From Tanypteryx hageni (Eukaryota; Arthropoda; Insecta; Odonata; Petaluridae), in the NCBI GenBank assembly GCA_028673005.1, contig CM054116.1:77202572-77266571 (forward strand): DNA of 64,000 bases. The letters run 5' to 3'. Under the pieces are notes generated by a model. The model ran no database searches and had not been told where the DNA came from. It saw nothing but the letters and a program-made list of their open reading frames with translations. Positions 1-12,533 of the stretch are shown piece by piece. Numbering within the stretch: position 1 is the first letter of the stretch; the number at the start of each line of letters is the position of its first letter. A program made the translations under genes and the position numbers.

Positions 1-336
1 TTTCAGGACTTTAAAAACTAATCCATATGTCCTTTATAGCGAATGGTTGGATTTTAAAGCAAGGTAACATAAGCGAGGAGGACACGATAAAACCTCTGTT
101 ATCCGTGTGCGGATTAACCGGATGAACGGGCGATAATTATACCTGATAACATATATTCAAAGCTCCGCCTTCTATACACTAATGTTCTGGCCACTTTGTA
201 TGTATATCATTTGCTCGTTAGCTCATAAACGTCACTCTAATTCCAAATACAATGACCTCAGTTTATTTTCTTTTTACAAGTTTGTTCTATGCTACATAAA
301 TCTCAATCATTAAATATAGACGTTCCTTACAGAGGA
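1..336. other. Noncoding AT-rich DNA
   Basis: I see no gene, RNA or repeat boundary here. Confidence 0.5.
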
Positions 337-1778
337 GGAGGATACTAATGTTTAGGCACTTCCAGATGAGCTGGAGATTCGAAATTTTTTTCTTTAATAG
401 GATTTTATACAAAACCATCTAGAAAAAACGAAAATCTTGAAAAAGTGCAACATTGCGGCTACTAAAAATTCGCAATTGTTTAAACAAATTTTCAAGGTTT
501 AGGTATTTCAGAATTTGCTACGGAGCTGAATTTTTTTTTAGAGGTAGGATTTGTAAAAAAACGAAATAGGGATTATAGAAATTTTGATATTTTAATTTGT
601 TTGGCAGTTAAAATTTCTTAAAGTTTAAACAAATAGGTAAATGTTAGAGAGCTGAAATTTTTAAGATAATTAGTGTTTAGTCTATATAAACGAATAAACA
701 TTTCATTGTATCCATGAAATTCTGATTGCGGCCGGTAAAAATTATTTAAATTTAAACAATTAGAAAATTATTAAACTTAAACTTTAAAAATCGGCAGAAA
801 TGTGTAGCATTAGTACCCCAATATGGACAAAGTATAAAATTCATAAAATTTCATAGTTTGGGGATTGTTTTAATCTATTATTTTTACATAAGGGAAAAGC
901 GAAAATCGCTGCGGAGGTGAAATCTTTTGAATTAAAGTAATATATCCAATGATGAAATATCTCTCTGAAAAATGAATGTTTTTTTAAGGTGAGATGATAT
1001 GCTTGCAGAATGGAAGCACCTTCTACTAGTGCTATATATAATGATAGCATATAACAGATATATAGGAGGATACTAATGTTTAGGCACTTCCAGATGAGCT
1101 GGAGATTCGAAATTTTTTTTCTTAGGTAGGATTTTGTGCAAAACCGACTAGAAAAAACGAAAATCTTGAAAAAGTGCAACAATACGGCCGCTAAAAATTC
1201 GCAACTGTTTAAACAAATTTTCAAGGTTTATGTATTTCCGAATGTGCTACGGAGCTGACATTTTTTTGGTGGTAGAATTTGTAAAAAAACGAAATAGGGA
1301 TTATACAAAGTTTGATATTTTAATTTGTTTGGCAGTTAAAAATTCTTAAATTTTAAACAAATAGGTATATGTTTAGACACTACGCGGCAAATTACGGAGT
1401 TAAAATTTTCAAATTATTTAGTTTAGTCTATATAAACGAATAAACAGTTCTATGTATCCATGAAATCGTTATTGCGGCAGTTAAAAATTTTAAATTTTAA
1501 AGAATTAGAAAAATATTATTTCACTTCTAGAAGTGCTACAACTCTAAAATTTGGCAGAAATGTGTAGCATTAGTACCCCATAATGGAGAATGTATAAAAT
1601 TCTTAAAATTGCAAAGTTTGGGGATTCTTTTAATCTATTATTTTTACATAAGGGAAAAACGAAAATCGCTGTGGAGGTGAAATCTTTAGAATTAAAAAAA
1701 TATTTGTAATGATGAACTATCTGTCTGAAAAATGATTTTTTTCCTGCTGAGATGAAATGCTTGCAGAATGCAAGCACC
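337..1778. repeat. 0.7-kb tandem direct duplication
   Basis: Copy 1 (about 337-1020) and copy 2 (about 1067-1778) share long near-identical stretches. Both open with AGGATACTAATGTTTAGGCA and both end near GATGA.ATGCTTGCAGAATG. Copies differ by substitutions and small indels; copy 2 holds an extra stretch near 1385. They are separated by about 45 bp. Open frames on the - strand in both copies (FNSKDFTS, FPLCKNNRLK) are conserved only because of the duplication. No coding homology was recognised. Confidence 0.85.
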
Positions 1779-3138
1779 AACTCCTTGTATTTAATAAAGT
1801 GATAACTTTTTCTACATAGACGTCGTCATTCCGATAAAGACTGATTTTGACTGGTTTTTACGCGAATTAAGTCGATCAGTACTTATCGATTTTTTAAAAG
1901 GGATGTTCGCTTAAACTGTCATCCATCGGGTTATCGACGCTTTTCTAGTATCCGTGGTTACCTCAGTTCCGATTAAGACAGATAATAAGGGTTTTAGTGG
2001 ACTGTTAAGTAATATGCATTCCGAAAAATCAGCTGAGAATCAATATGCCATTAGTACCTACTATTGTGAACTCCTAAGTTCTTATCTGTGTTATAAAATG
2101 GGAAATTATAAACTTATTATCAGTTATTACCGTAGAATTCCAAGCACACGTGTTTTCTGGCATTTTACTAAAATTATATGTGGAAATTATGAAAATCCTG
2201 GTATACATTTTGTGGCGTGATATATAGATATTAAAATAGGCTATCTCAATAGTTTTGAGAAATTCGCAAGGAAGAGGGCGACAGCTTGAACAGTTTTAAA
2301 TTCCATGCGGTGGAATCATTCCCGTCTGCCTAATCTTCCTCCATTCGAAATAAACCTCCAGGATATTCACCCTCTTTCCATTCGGACGCATCCAAACCGA
2401 AGCGCCATCTTCCTTAATCCTCGCCTTCTCACGGCCACCGTCGTCTCCTTTTATTCCCAATGCGATATTTTCCCCCGATGCAATTGAACGGTTATACCCA
2501 ACGGGTTATGACAAATGGCCTAAGACTCCCCTACCTCGTGGGTTCGCCCGTAGCTACCCGCGGGGCGGCAAGGGAATAGGGCAAGATGGAGGAGAGATCA
2601 CGATCCCACTCCTCTCTCTCTCTCCCTCCGCTCTCCGTCGGAATGCGCACATACACACATCCCGCAGACGATGATGGTCTCGGCGACCGAAGCCGCCGTC
2701 TCTCGGGCGCCAAGACGACGTGACTCTGGCTAACTGTTACTTGGGGGCGAGAGAGAGGGGAAGAGGGAGGCGAAAAGGTAGGGAAAAATAGATTCTCCCC
2801 GGATACGGGAACCGAAAGGGTTAGGAGAAGGGGAGATATGGGGATGCGAAGTATGCGGGGGGAGGGGGGTGAGGAGGAAGGACGGCAAAACGGAGGATGT
2901 CACGTTGAAGTTAAATACTATTTGCTTTAAATTAAGGGTTACACAAATTCGTTTAAGTGTTTTCACTTTTGAGGGAAGGGTGAAAATGATCGTAAAAAAG
3001 TTAACAAAGCAGAGATACGGAGGAGCTTGTCGGTTGTAGTATAGCAGACTTTTACAAATTTATGAGGAAGGATTCTAAAACAGGAGCTCTCGATATTTTT
3101 GCTTTCACTGATAACCTACCAAAATATAAATAAATAAA
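1779..3138. other. Noncoding, with purine-rich tract
   Basis: No coding exon is supported. A GC-richer stretch with CpGs lies near 2520-2720, followed by a purine tract at about 2745-2885. Small open frames here are of random composition. Confidence 0.5.
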
Positions 3139-3172
3139 TATATATATATATTGATATATGTATATGTATATG

Positions 3173-3219
<47 letters not shown>

Positions 3220-3220
3220 C
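3139..3220. repeat. (TA)n / TATATG microsatellite
   Basis: Alternating TA with interspersed GTATATG units, ending in an uninterrupted TA run of about 20 units near 3177-3218. Confidence 0.95.
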
Positions 3221-3815
3221 ATATAAAATATAAATATTGACTACTGACCAGAATAGAATATAACCTAGAACCACTCGCCACAAGAGAATAAAACTACCGT
3301 TTAATGAACTGAATAGAAGATTACTCTGGGATGCTATCAGTCGCATTTCTGCGGTTGTGAAGCTTATTATCTGTTTCATCTACTTATGCTTTTTGACAGT
3401 GGGCACAGTTCCACCTTCATTAAAATCAATTCCAGGCTTTTGATTTCGTTTTAAATCACTAGCGTGAACCACTTAAAACGATTCTAAGGACAACCAGTGG
3501 TTGAGAGCAGGTTGAGAACCCTCGCTGTGAAATATAATTCTTAGATATTGCGTTCATTCGTGTATATTCCCGAGGAAATTCGTGGCAAAAAGTTTGAATC
3601 TTGAGAATCGATTTATTTTGTGAACATCTGTGTAGCGAATTTTGAAAACCCAGGCATCGCATTGCGTGCTTCCCTTAATTTTCCATTTAATATACGTATT
3701 AAAGTTATGATTTGAACATTGTTGGGTTTTCCTACTGTATCTAAGTTTTTCGGAGCAAATAACCTTGAACAGCGTTGTCCTTAGAGTTCTTGGGGTCATT
3801 TTAGGCCTCTTAGAC

Positions 3816-4135
3816 CAGAGGTCCCCAACCCGCGGCCCCCGACAGCACTATGCGGCCCGCGAAACTACGATGAAAAGGTGATCGGTAAATTTTATGTAGA
3901 CAATCTCATATTTTTTCAATTTAATTGTCGCCTCAAAACCTATTCTGGTAGAGCTTTAACACTAATAATTTATTTACACTTGATTTTCGCTCATATGAGA
4001 TCACAGAATCCCTTGGTAACTTCTAATGTAAACACTCATCCGGCTCGCCAAAGCTCTCGTGACTTCCAATGCGGCCCTCCGAAGTATTCACAACTACGAA
4101 TGCTGCCCGCCATGTAAGAAGGTTGGGCTACACTG
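3816..4135. mobile_element. hAT-type MITE, 320 bp, with 8-bp target duplication
   Basis: The left end CAGAGGTCCCCAACC pairs with the right end, which reads CAGTGTAGCCCAACC on the other strand. The flanks TCTTAGAC (3808-3815) and CCTTAGAC (4136-4143) match at 7 of 8 bases, as expected for an hAT target-site duplication. Internal GCGGCCC motifs are typical of such elements. No transposase is encoded; it would move only with a helper. Confidence 0.85.
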
Positions 4136-4143
4136 CCTTAGAC

Positions 4144-7100
4144 TATATACAAGGTAGGCATTTCAATTTAAATTTGCCCTACTCATGAAGCTGCTATGTG
4201 AATTACGACTCCTTTTACTGTAGAGAAGACGTGTAATTTGAACTACTTTCATGCTAATTTAGCCCATAGTTTTTTTGCAAAGTTTTGGAGCCCCATAACG
4301 TGTGGGCCCCAGGGCATTTGTCCCATTTGCCCATCCCTTGGGCTACCACTGCTTTGAAGGTCTCTATGCTGGGGAGCGGAGAGGTTAAGCCGAAAATCGT
4401 GTTCATAAGGCAAGTTAAGAAGAGAACAACAACTGGAAGGACGCTCAAGGAGAAGTCAGGAGCTTAGAACAGGATTTGGGATAAGAGGTTCACAGGTGGA
4501 GAGGAGGTGAGGTGGAATTAGCGGCGTCGGAAGTGGGGAGAGAGAAGAGTTTCGGATTGAGGCATCATCGATGGAGTTGACGCGTGTGAGGACATTTTGA
4601 GAAGGTGGGAGGTGGGGAAGGTAATAACATGGTCGAAAGTGCGTGGGCTGGAGAGAAGGGGAGGAGGAGTGGCGAGCGGAAAGGGAGGAGATGTTGGCCA
4701 CGTGAGATGAAAGGAGGCCTTCGAATGTCAGGATATAAAAGTGTGCGAATGTTTTGATTAAATTGACTAAATGTAATGTTATACACGTTGTTAACGCATT
4801 CTGCTTCGTTTAAGTATTTTTCAGAGAGCATGATTTTTCGGAAGTCGATGTATGATTGCGAATCGAGCATTAAAAAATTTTAAATTTTTATTACAACTTG
4901 AAATAACTTGTTTGCGGTAATGTGTGTTGGCGTCGTCGTTATGCTGATAAACGATAAACTTATTTCCTAAAGCCACAAGCTATTAGTTAACCGTATTTCC
5001 TGATTTTAAAAGGCAAAATAAGCACCTTAAATGCAAATTCGTATGTTGTTCGTATTATTGAAGTGACCATTTTCGAAGACTGCTCTAAGTGGAATGGTCA
5101 ATCGTTTTAGTTCCATAGAGATAACATATACATACATGCTACTTGGCTCAAAATATATGTTGACCTCGCTAATTCATTTTTTATTGTAATGCTGAGGAGG
5201 AAATAAGAATTGAAATTAATAGTGCTGTGATTCGGTTTAACTCTTTAAGTTCCATTTTTCTTCCTTAAAATATTTACAGTCATTTACGTTCTCTAAGATT
5301 CACTTTTTTCTATCGTAACGGCCAAAATGGGCTTCACATTAAAAAATATATTAGCGTCCGTAGGTATTTCGATAATTGGGGTACTTTTATAATGGCAGAA
5401 AGGTTTAGTATTATACGAAAGGATCGTGAAATGTTTGTCAATCAAATCAATTAGGTCTCGTTTAAATAAACGGGTGAGGTAAGGCAAAAAATTTAGATAT
5501 GCAGGAAGAGTGAAGAAGAGGAGAATGCTTAAGTGGATGTTGGGAAGGGAATGTTGGAAAAGGTTCTTCCATGCAAGAGTTTTCTCTTCCTTAACTGCTC
5601 AAAGGTAGGTATTTTTTATTCTTGCGGATAAATTTTGCTGAATGAATTGAATAGAGAAATAAATGGTAGGTTTGAGTAGTGAATGAGTCAGCATTAATGG
5701 TATCGTTGCAAGGTAAGAATGTTTTATAAGTGACTTGCATCGACCGTTCTCATGATTTAGTCGAATCGCTCTTTCATAGACGTGAATAGTCATTGTTTTT
5801 GCTCAAATGCCAATGTTTTCTATAATCCATTTTACGATTTCGCAATGAATGAACCTGCAGCTTCGACGAATGAAAAGTCTTAAATGTTTAAGATGACGAG
5901 TTCAGGTTATTATTTATATGTAGAATATATAGACTGTCCCCATGCGAGTATTTATACGTTAAGAAACCATATCGCCGAAGATCGAATAGATAAGCGGTCT
6001 CAAACGAATGGCATTCATTTCCTTATCGCTCGAACTCGTGATCGCAATCTAAAATTCACCATAAGGAGATTTCCGAGAAGGACGGACGTCATCGTGTGCT
6101 TTCTTTGGCGGTCGGAACGCGACAAAACGACTTTTCCATCATAATCGATCCCCTCTCGTTCTATTTATAAAATCTCCTCAGATAGTATTGAAATTCCTCA
6201 GCGTGCATCCGTACACCAGCAAAGGCTCGGAGCTTTCTTTCTTAACATTCAAACTTGGCCCAGTTGGACGATTACGGAACGCGAGAGAGAGAGAGAGAGA
6301 GCGCCTCCCTCTTAAACGAGGGGAATCGAAAGAGGTTGGAGAGGGAAAGAGAGGTTCCTCCTCACCTTCGTGAGAATTGCACCGGATGATATCGGGGCGA
6401 AAATGTTTTTCGAGTCCTTGGCTTTTCAAATCGAAAGTAGAACCGATGATGTCGTCCACGACAATACAATCGCTGGGCTGGCATCCGCGTCCTCTTCTTC
6501 ACGAAGCCAGCAGATGGGGTGAGCGAGGGAGTATTAAGAGAAAGATAGACCTTCACCCGGATGTTTAGTAAGCCGTGATTAAAGAAACAAAAGAAGTTGC
6601 ATGACGTGGTGACAGGGGAGGAGTTTGAGGAGATTGGGAAATACATAAATCAAGCGATGCGCATTTGTCAAAGCGTGAAGGATATTCAGGGAGAGGCGTT
6701 CGTGAACAGCCGAGGGAATGGTATACGGAGAGGATGGAGGGATACTGTGGAAATCGATGGAAAATCGCAGGTAATTGGCTTTCATTTGTTTATTTGATGC
6801 GTGACGTCAGCGGGATCGTGACAGCTCGTCGCGCTTAAGATGGCGTCGGGTGATGAATATGAATGAATGATTGGTTTCAACGGGGTAAAATGGATGGGGA
6901 GACAATGTTGGCAATATAAAGTAGACTGATGAAAGCGGACAGTTCCTTGTAAAATGTTTATAATTGTCTTAATGCGAGATATGGGATAATGTTACTGCAT
7001 GCGAATATGCTAGTTGTTTTCTCCATTTCACGCACCGGCATGGTGGGTAGACTGTAAAATACAATCATGAGTACTAAAAACATTCATTGTACGCGAAGAT

Positions 7101-8697
7101 AGAAGATGGTATTAATGAACGAATAAAAGACGCAGCCTGAAGGTTTTGTTCCATGAATGCAGTGATAGCATTTCAAATCATGCGTTATTTATAGCACGTA
7201 GAGTGATATTTGAATTGCTACAATTACTTTGTGAACCTCTCGTATTATTAACATAGAAAGTAGTATGAAGATATATTTTTTTATTTTATGCATCCTTTAT
7301 CCAATGATTTATCAATTCCAACATGCTATCAATTATTTGACTCAGTGAATAACAATTGCATTTTATTATAAAGTTGGCGTAACAAATGGCGGAAATCCTA
7401 GCGTACTCGAATCAGGATTTTCCTAGATAAACATGACTTTTTCATTGGTGCAGATAAAACTTACTATGATGGGAAATTACTGATGTTTCAGCAACAGGTA
7501 ACTCGGCCGAGATGCGTATCGCTCGCCTTCTATTTGTGAATGGCGAGGTAAAAATGCAAAAGATTTACCACGACCGCGCTACGTTTCCAGCCACGCCCCT
7601 TCCTCGGAGCATACCTCGAACCACAGCAGTGGGCATGGACACAACTCTCTTCCTAAGAACGTCCAATTTATTCCGTTCTCCGCCACCTTTCGAAGTCTAG
7701 CAGCTGCGGAGCGATAACCTGTTTCTCAATGCATCGATATAGGAATATCTGCGTTAGATAAGAATATATTTTTCTCTCCGTTTGAAATGTGTCCTGTGAT
7801 CAACATAAACATACGCGAAGATATTGTCGGAGCGTTCGTTTATTTTTTAGACTTAGCAATGTTCCACCGTCCTCGATCGCCTGTTAGGTTGGCGTGAGAT
7901 GGAAGTAAACTTGGCTATTAACTGCAGAAGAAAAGGGTTTCTGTTTCACAAACCCTCGAGTTACTGCTACATCAAATATATTTTCATTGAAAATGTAAGA
8001 CCGATTTCTTCTATCTCAAGCGATAGTTTTATTAAGAACTATGTAATGTAATATTATCGATTTTTGCATATGAAATTCATCCAGATTATACGCTGGGATA
8101 GAAGGGTCATTATGTTTGTTATTAAAATAAAAAGCAATGGTCAAGATGATTTATAAACCAACAGTTAACAACATTGTTACCTGTCAGGGTCTGATTAATA
8201 TCAAGGAAACATCCTTTATTTATATCTATTTTAAATTCAATCTTTGAAATTGGCATTTTTCAATCATTACGTCTATAAATCTGAATGTCGTTGAAATAGT
8301 TTAAGAATGCAATAAGGCCAAAGAGTACTTATTCACCCCGAGTCCCATTGAAATCGACCTAAAGGAATTTATCTCCGTCAGGTGTGAGAAAGGAAATATT
8401 TAAAATAAAAAAGAGTAAAATGCGTATCTCAAATCGGCAAAAAAAATCGCGCTCTCCTCTTAAGAATGCTACCGTTCCTTTTTTCTCCATCCAACGCTTC
8501 GCATTTCTCGGAAAACCAAAAAAGTTCCCGGAATACCCAAAGCGGTTAACCTCATTGGCTCGAAGGAATGCGGCCATCTCACTCGCTTTAACAACCACAC
8601 GAACCTCTCGTGGTTTCGGGCATTCACGTTTTCGCAACACGGTCTCGCTTTTCTCGAGATTCGACTCTTAAAAGAAATACGCTCATCGCGCGCCATG
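4144..8697. other. Noncoding stretch
   Basis: No exon, RNA gene or clear element is supported. A (GA)n run of about ten units lies at 6283-6302. GA-rich sites of this kind can bind GAGA-type factors in insects, but that is not shown here. Confidence 0.5.
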
Positions 8698-9190
8698 TGC
8701 GACCTCTTCTTCTCTTCCCTCTGCCATCCAGTCCCCAAACCCTTTTACCTTCGTCCCCTTTCCTCCACCCACACACGCTCACGCCCTCCCACCCTACCTC
8801 TCTCTTTTTTGCTCTCCCTATCTCGTCCACCTCATCGCTTCTTCCTCCTCCTCTTCCTCCCAACTCCCACACGTAACTACCCTTCCCTCGCCCCCCCTCT
8901 CTCTCTTCCTTCTCTTTGGCCCCCGCCCCTTATCTCGGAGCATCTCAACACAGCATCCCCCTTCTGCTCCTCTCTCTCTCTCTCTCTCTTTCTCCCATCT
9001 CCGCTTGCATTCCCTCCTCGTCCTGTCCTCTCATTGGCTCACTTTTTTCTCTCTCTTCTCCGCCTCCCCCCCTCTCTCTCTCCTATGTCTCTCTCTCTCT
9101 CTCTGTACCACTTGGCGTTCCGTTTCCTCTCTTTCTCTCGCTCTCCATCTTTCTCTCTCTCTCTCTCGGGATCTCACCTCACCCGCTCTA
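8698..9190. repeat. Long polypyrimidine tract with (CT)n runs
   Basis: About 490 bp of the + strand are almost entirely C and T, with uninterrupted (CT)n runs around 8970-8990 and 9085-9175. The tract opens long artificial frames rich in Ser, Leu and Pro. It is low-complexity DNA able to adopt triplex structure, not a gene. Confidence 0.85.
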
Positions 9191-9689
9191 TAATCATCTA
9201 CAGTCTCTGCGATCTTTTCTCGCTCTTCTGTTTCCTAATTGGTCCATCTCTTTCCGTTTCACGCCAGGTATTTAAAGTTTTCTGTTTCCCTCGTGGCGTT
9301 TGAAGGAGGATTTTTACGCAAAGGTACGGCTTTGAAATTATTTTTGAGTTTTTTTATTTTTTTTTTAAAGATGCATCCTTTGAGATTTCTATTGAACGAC
9401 TTGGTTGTTTAAGAATTCCGTATGTGGCACGTCGGAGTTGATTTCAGTATGTGTATGTACGCTGTCAGGTCTCGTAGATGTAACGTATTAACTGTTTTAT
9501 GCTGATCTCTAAATTCGCTTCACAGACTTATTTCTCATTGTATTAATAGGTTTGAAGATAAGTACCCAGTGTGTTTATTTAGAGAGCCTTAGTCTTAATC
9601 AATATAAACAAGATGGAAAAGTAGACTCCATTAATGGAATACACAGAGATTTTAAATTGCGTTCTTAATTGGAAATGCGTATGAACGGT

Positions 9690-10310
9690 ATCGATTCTCG
9701 AATTTTTGTCTCCGTGGCCATAACTCTTAATTATGTGGTCTCGTAGACTATCTTGTAGTAAATGTCCTCTATCCGAATAATTTTTTAAAACTATACCTCG
9801 CAGACCATATAAAGGCGTGAGGTAGAAAAAGATGGCTTTTAATTGTTGTTTGCCGAGAGAACCGCCTTAGAGATCGATGTAAACAAAATATGCGAGGTTT
9901 TTCGCGGGATTTTCTAGAATTTCTATCTCCGAAACTATAACTCGTAAGTACGTGGCTTTGCTTACTTTCTTGTAGTAAATGTTGTTCCCTATCCGAATAA
10001 ATTTTTAAATCTATACCTTACAGAACATATAAGAGCTAGGGAGAGAAAAGTTTGGTATTTCATTGTTCCTTGACGGATGCTATTAAACGAGATACGAGCA
10101 TAAGTTTATTAAAGTAATTATGTAAAGTGGAAGTTCTAATTGACGGATTCAGTTCAAAATCACAATTGTGTTATAAATTTTAATAACGATCACTCAAACT
10201 TAATTTAATTAAAATCCGTCCAGCGGTTTAGGATATGAAAGTTAGGACGGGCGGACGGACCAGACGTGCCCATAAGGCGTTCCGCTATTACCGCTTCGCT
10301 GGTAAAGAAC
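9690..10310. repeat. Diverged direct repeat followed by a dispersed-repeat tail
   Basis: Two diverged copies lie in tandem, about 9690-9835 and 9905-10050; both contain CTTGTAGTAAATG and CTATCCGAATAA. They are followed by AAAATCCGTCCAGCGGTTTA and an ACGGGCGGACGGACCAGA stretch (about 10208-10265), a form common at ends of arthropod interspersed repeats. The class is not certain. Confidence 0.55.
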
Positions 10311-12239
10311 GCCTAAAAAGCCAAAAAACAAACTAAACATTGTCGCCCATACAATTTTATCATTTCTTACCGACACATATAAATACGTATATGAAAGTGT
10401 ATATGATGCAAACATACATAAACATACACACATACTCGTACATACATGACATCCAAGCAAATGCGAAGTGCACTTAAGAAAGCGCATTGTGATATAAATT
10501 GTTGATGCCTAAGCTCTCCTGCCCTTGAAGGAGGCGTCATGATTCGCAGGGTCACACGTTGGCTGAAGGAAGTGATTCGCGTAATTCACGTCATCCCGGA
10601 GGACGTTGCGAGGGAAATCGAAGTCGGCGTGAACTCCCACGCTCGCCGCGTCAATCCGTCTACGCCCCCTTTCCTCACCTTTCGAACGCATCCGCTCCCA
10701 TTTGCCTCCAATAATTTAGAGCTGACCCTCAACCTCTCTGGATTCCGAAACGATTCGAACCAAACCCCTCTTTCCAAGGCGTCAGTTTCCATCGGATTAG
10801 GTCGTTAGTCATTCTGAGGATTCACACCTCCGCTTTTATTTGTTCTTTTGTTTTCCTCCCTCTAGAAATCGCACGTGTGGCCTTAAGTGGCGAAGGAGGA
10901 GGGCATTGGGCATTGACTCACTGGATGGTTTCGGCCAACAAGTAGACATAAACGAGAGACTTATTGATATTTTCTTCGTCTCATATAAATCTCTGTGATT
11001 CTAAACCTGTTCCTTATTAAATTCCGGTGCAGGAAATACGAGTAGCATACCAGGAGTCTCTCGAACGTCGGTAAAATTGGAGAAACCGGATCGCTTTTGG
11101 GCATTTTATTTTAAAACTGATAGCTTAATTTATGTAGTGTACATAAAGTGTATTATCAATGTTGCAGTTATTTATTCTGCAAAAACTTTACCTCCTTTAC
11201 AACTGAGTTTGTTGAGTTTCAGATCAACTTTCTTGTTTTTATACTAAAGTTAATTTCCATAATCATTATTGGCTATTATTCTCATTGTGATTAATTTTTA
11301 TAACGGTGAACTCTTATGTGCTTCCTTTTTCTTTTTGTATTTATGTTCCTTTTCTCTATAGGCTACAATAGTGTTCGACCATTTGTTATAGTACGTTCAA
11401 CTTCGGAGTTTGGTGCAGGGTTTAACGTAAAGTTCAACTCAAATTTCTTCAAACTTTGGACTGAGCGGGAAGAAAAGTGAAGGTTCAAAGAGATATTCTA
11501 GGGAGGAAAACAATCGTAATTCTACTCTCATGCAACAAAACGCCGCATTTGTCATGCGAGCAGATTCAAAACCTTTCTAGAAAAGACTTCTGAATTAATC
11601 GCTAATCATTGTTTGAAGATACTACCTCGGATCCGATCAAAATACTCCGCCTAAGGGCACGTATCCAAGACTAATTGCCAACCATTATTCAAAGGAAAGA
11701 TAATCCGCTATCGTCCCGGTATAAGAAAAAAATAAACGCATTACAATGCAGGTAAGCATCCAGGTAACAGGTAATTCTCACGTTTGCCTCGGACGAGGAG
11801 TAGAAAGTATGCCAAGGACAATTGACCTCTTTTTCTTCGCCTCTTATTAACCATTTGCTTCGCTTCCTTCATTTCCTTGGCGCAGAAAAGTCTCGCCCTC
11901 TCAAGACGACTTCTAAAATCCCCTTAGTCTCTCTTTCCAAAAATCAATCGTCCGTTTTTTAAAGAAATATTGCATAATACCGCCCTTTTTGGCACCTCTC
12001 TCCAAAGATTTCCTCCGAGATAAGTGGCTGATGTCACTCAAAATACATTTTTTTAGTTTAAGGAACTTATATATTGAGCACTAAAAACCAATGGTTCAAG
12101 AATAAAACAGAGTTCGCAGTTTAACTTAGCTTAATTTTATGTGCCATCAACTTATAGTTTCCTTATTCTTATGCAACCTCATCATCACTTGTCCTGCATG
12201 CCACCTAGAAAGACGCCCGAAAAATAGCGTTCTAAACTA
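10311..12239. other. Noncoding stretch
   Basis: Nothing is supported here. An 89-codon frame at 10539-10808 has a partner on the opposite strand and no recognisable motif. Confidence 0.5.
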
Positions 12240-12533
12240 CAGTAAAATCCCGATTAAGCGGATATCGATCAACCGGAATTAAGATGTAAAGGAAATTTTA
12301 AAACTTGTAGCATGAAAGATTTTATGCTGCATTACGTTCTTACATTCGGTATTTACTTGTCATATACCTAATAAAGATGTTTAGATGTAGTACAGAATTA
12401 CTTAAACTTACTTTACTGCTCTTTCCTTGTAACATTTTCTTTAGCATCTTAATATTTAGTTTTTTTTTTCATTTGAGCGTCCCCTGCCTTAATAAATAAA
12501 TCAACCGGGATATCCAGTTAATCGGAATAAGCT
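12240..12533. mobile_element. Possible pogo/Tigger-like MITE
   Basis: The left end TA-CAGTAAAATCCCGATTA and the inner GCGGATATCGATCAACCGG are mirrored by ATCAACCGGGATATCCAG and TTAATCGGAATAAG near 12502-12532. This form of inverted end, after a TA, is typical of pogo-class elements. The right tip is diverged, so the boundary is approximate. Confidence 0.45.

Noticed and set aside
841..1780. Similar - strand frames in both copies of the tandem duplication
   Set aside because: They resemble one another only because the DNA is duplicated; no independent evidence of coding.
8695..9303. 202-codon open frame rich in Ser, Leu and Pro
   Set aside because: It is the translation of a polypyrimidine tract; two other frames are open as well, and no motif is present.
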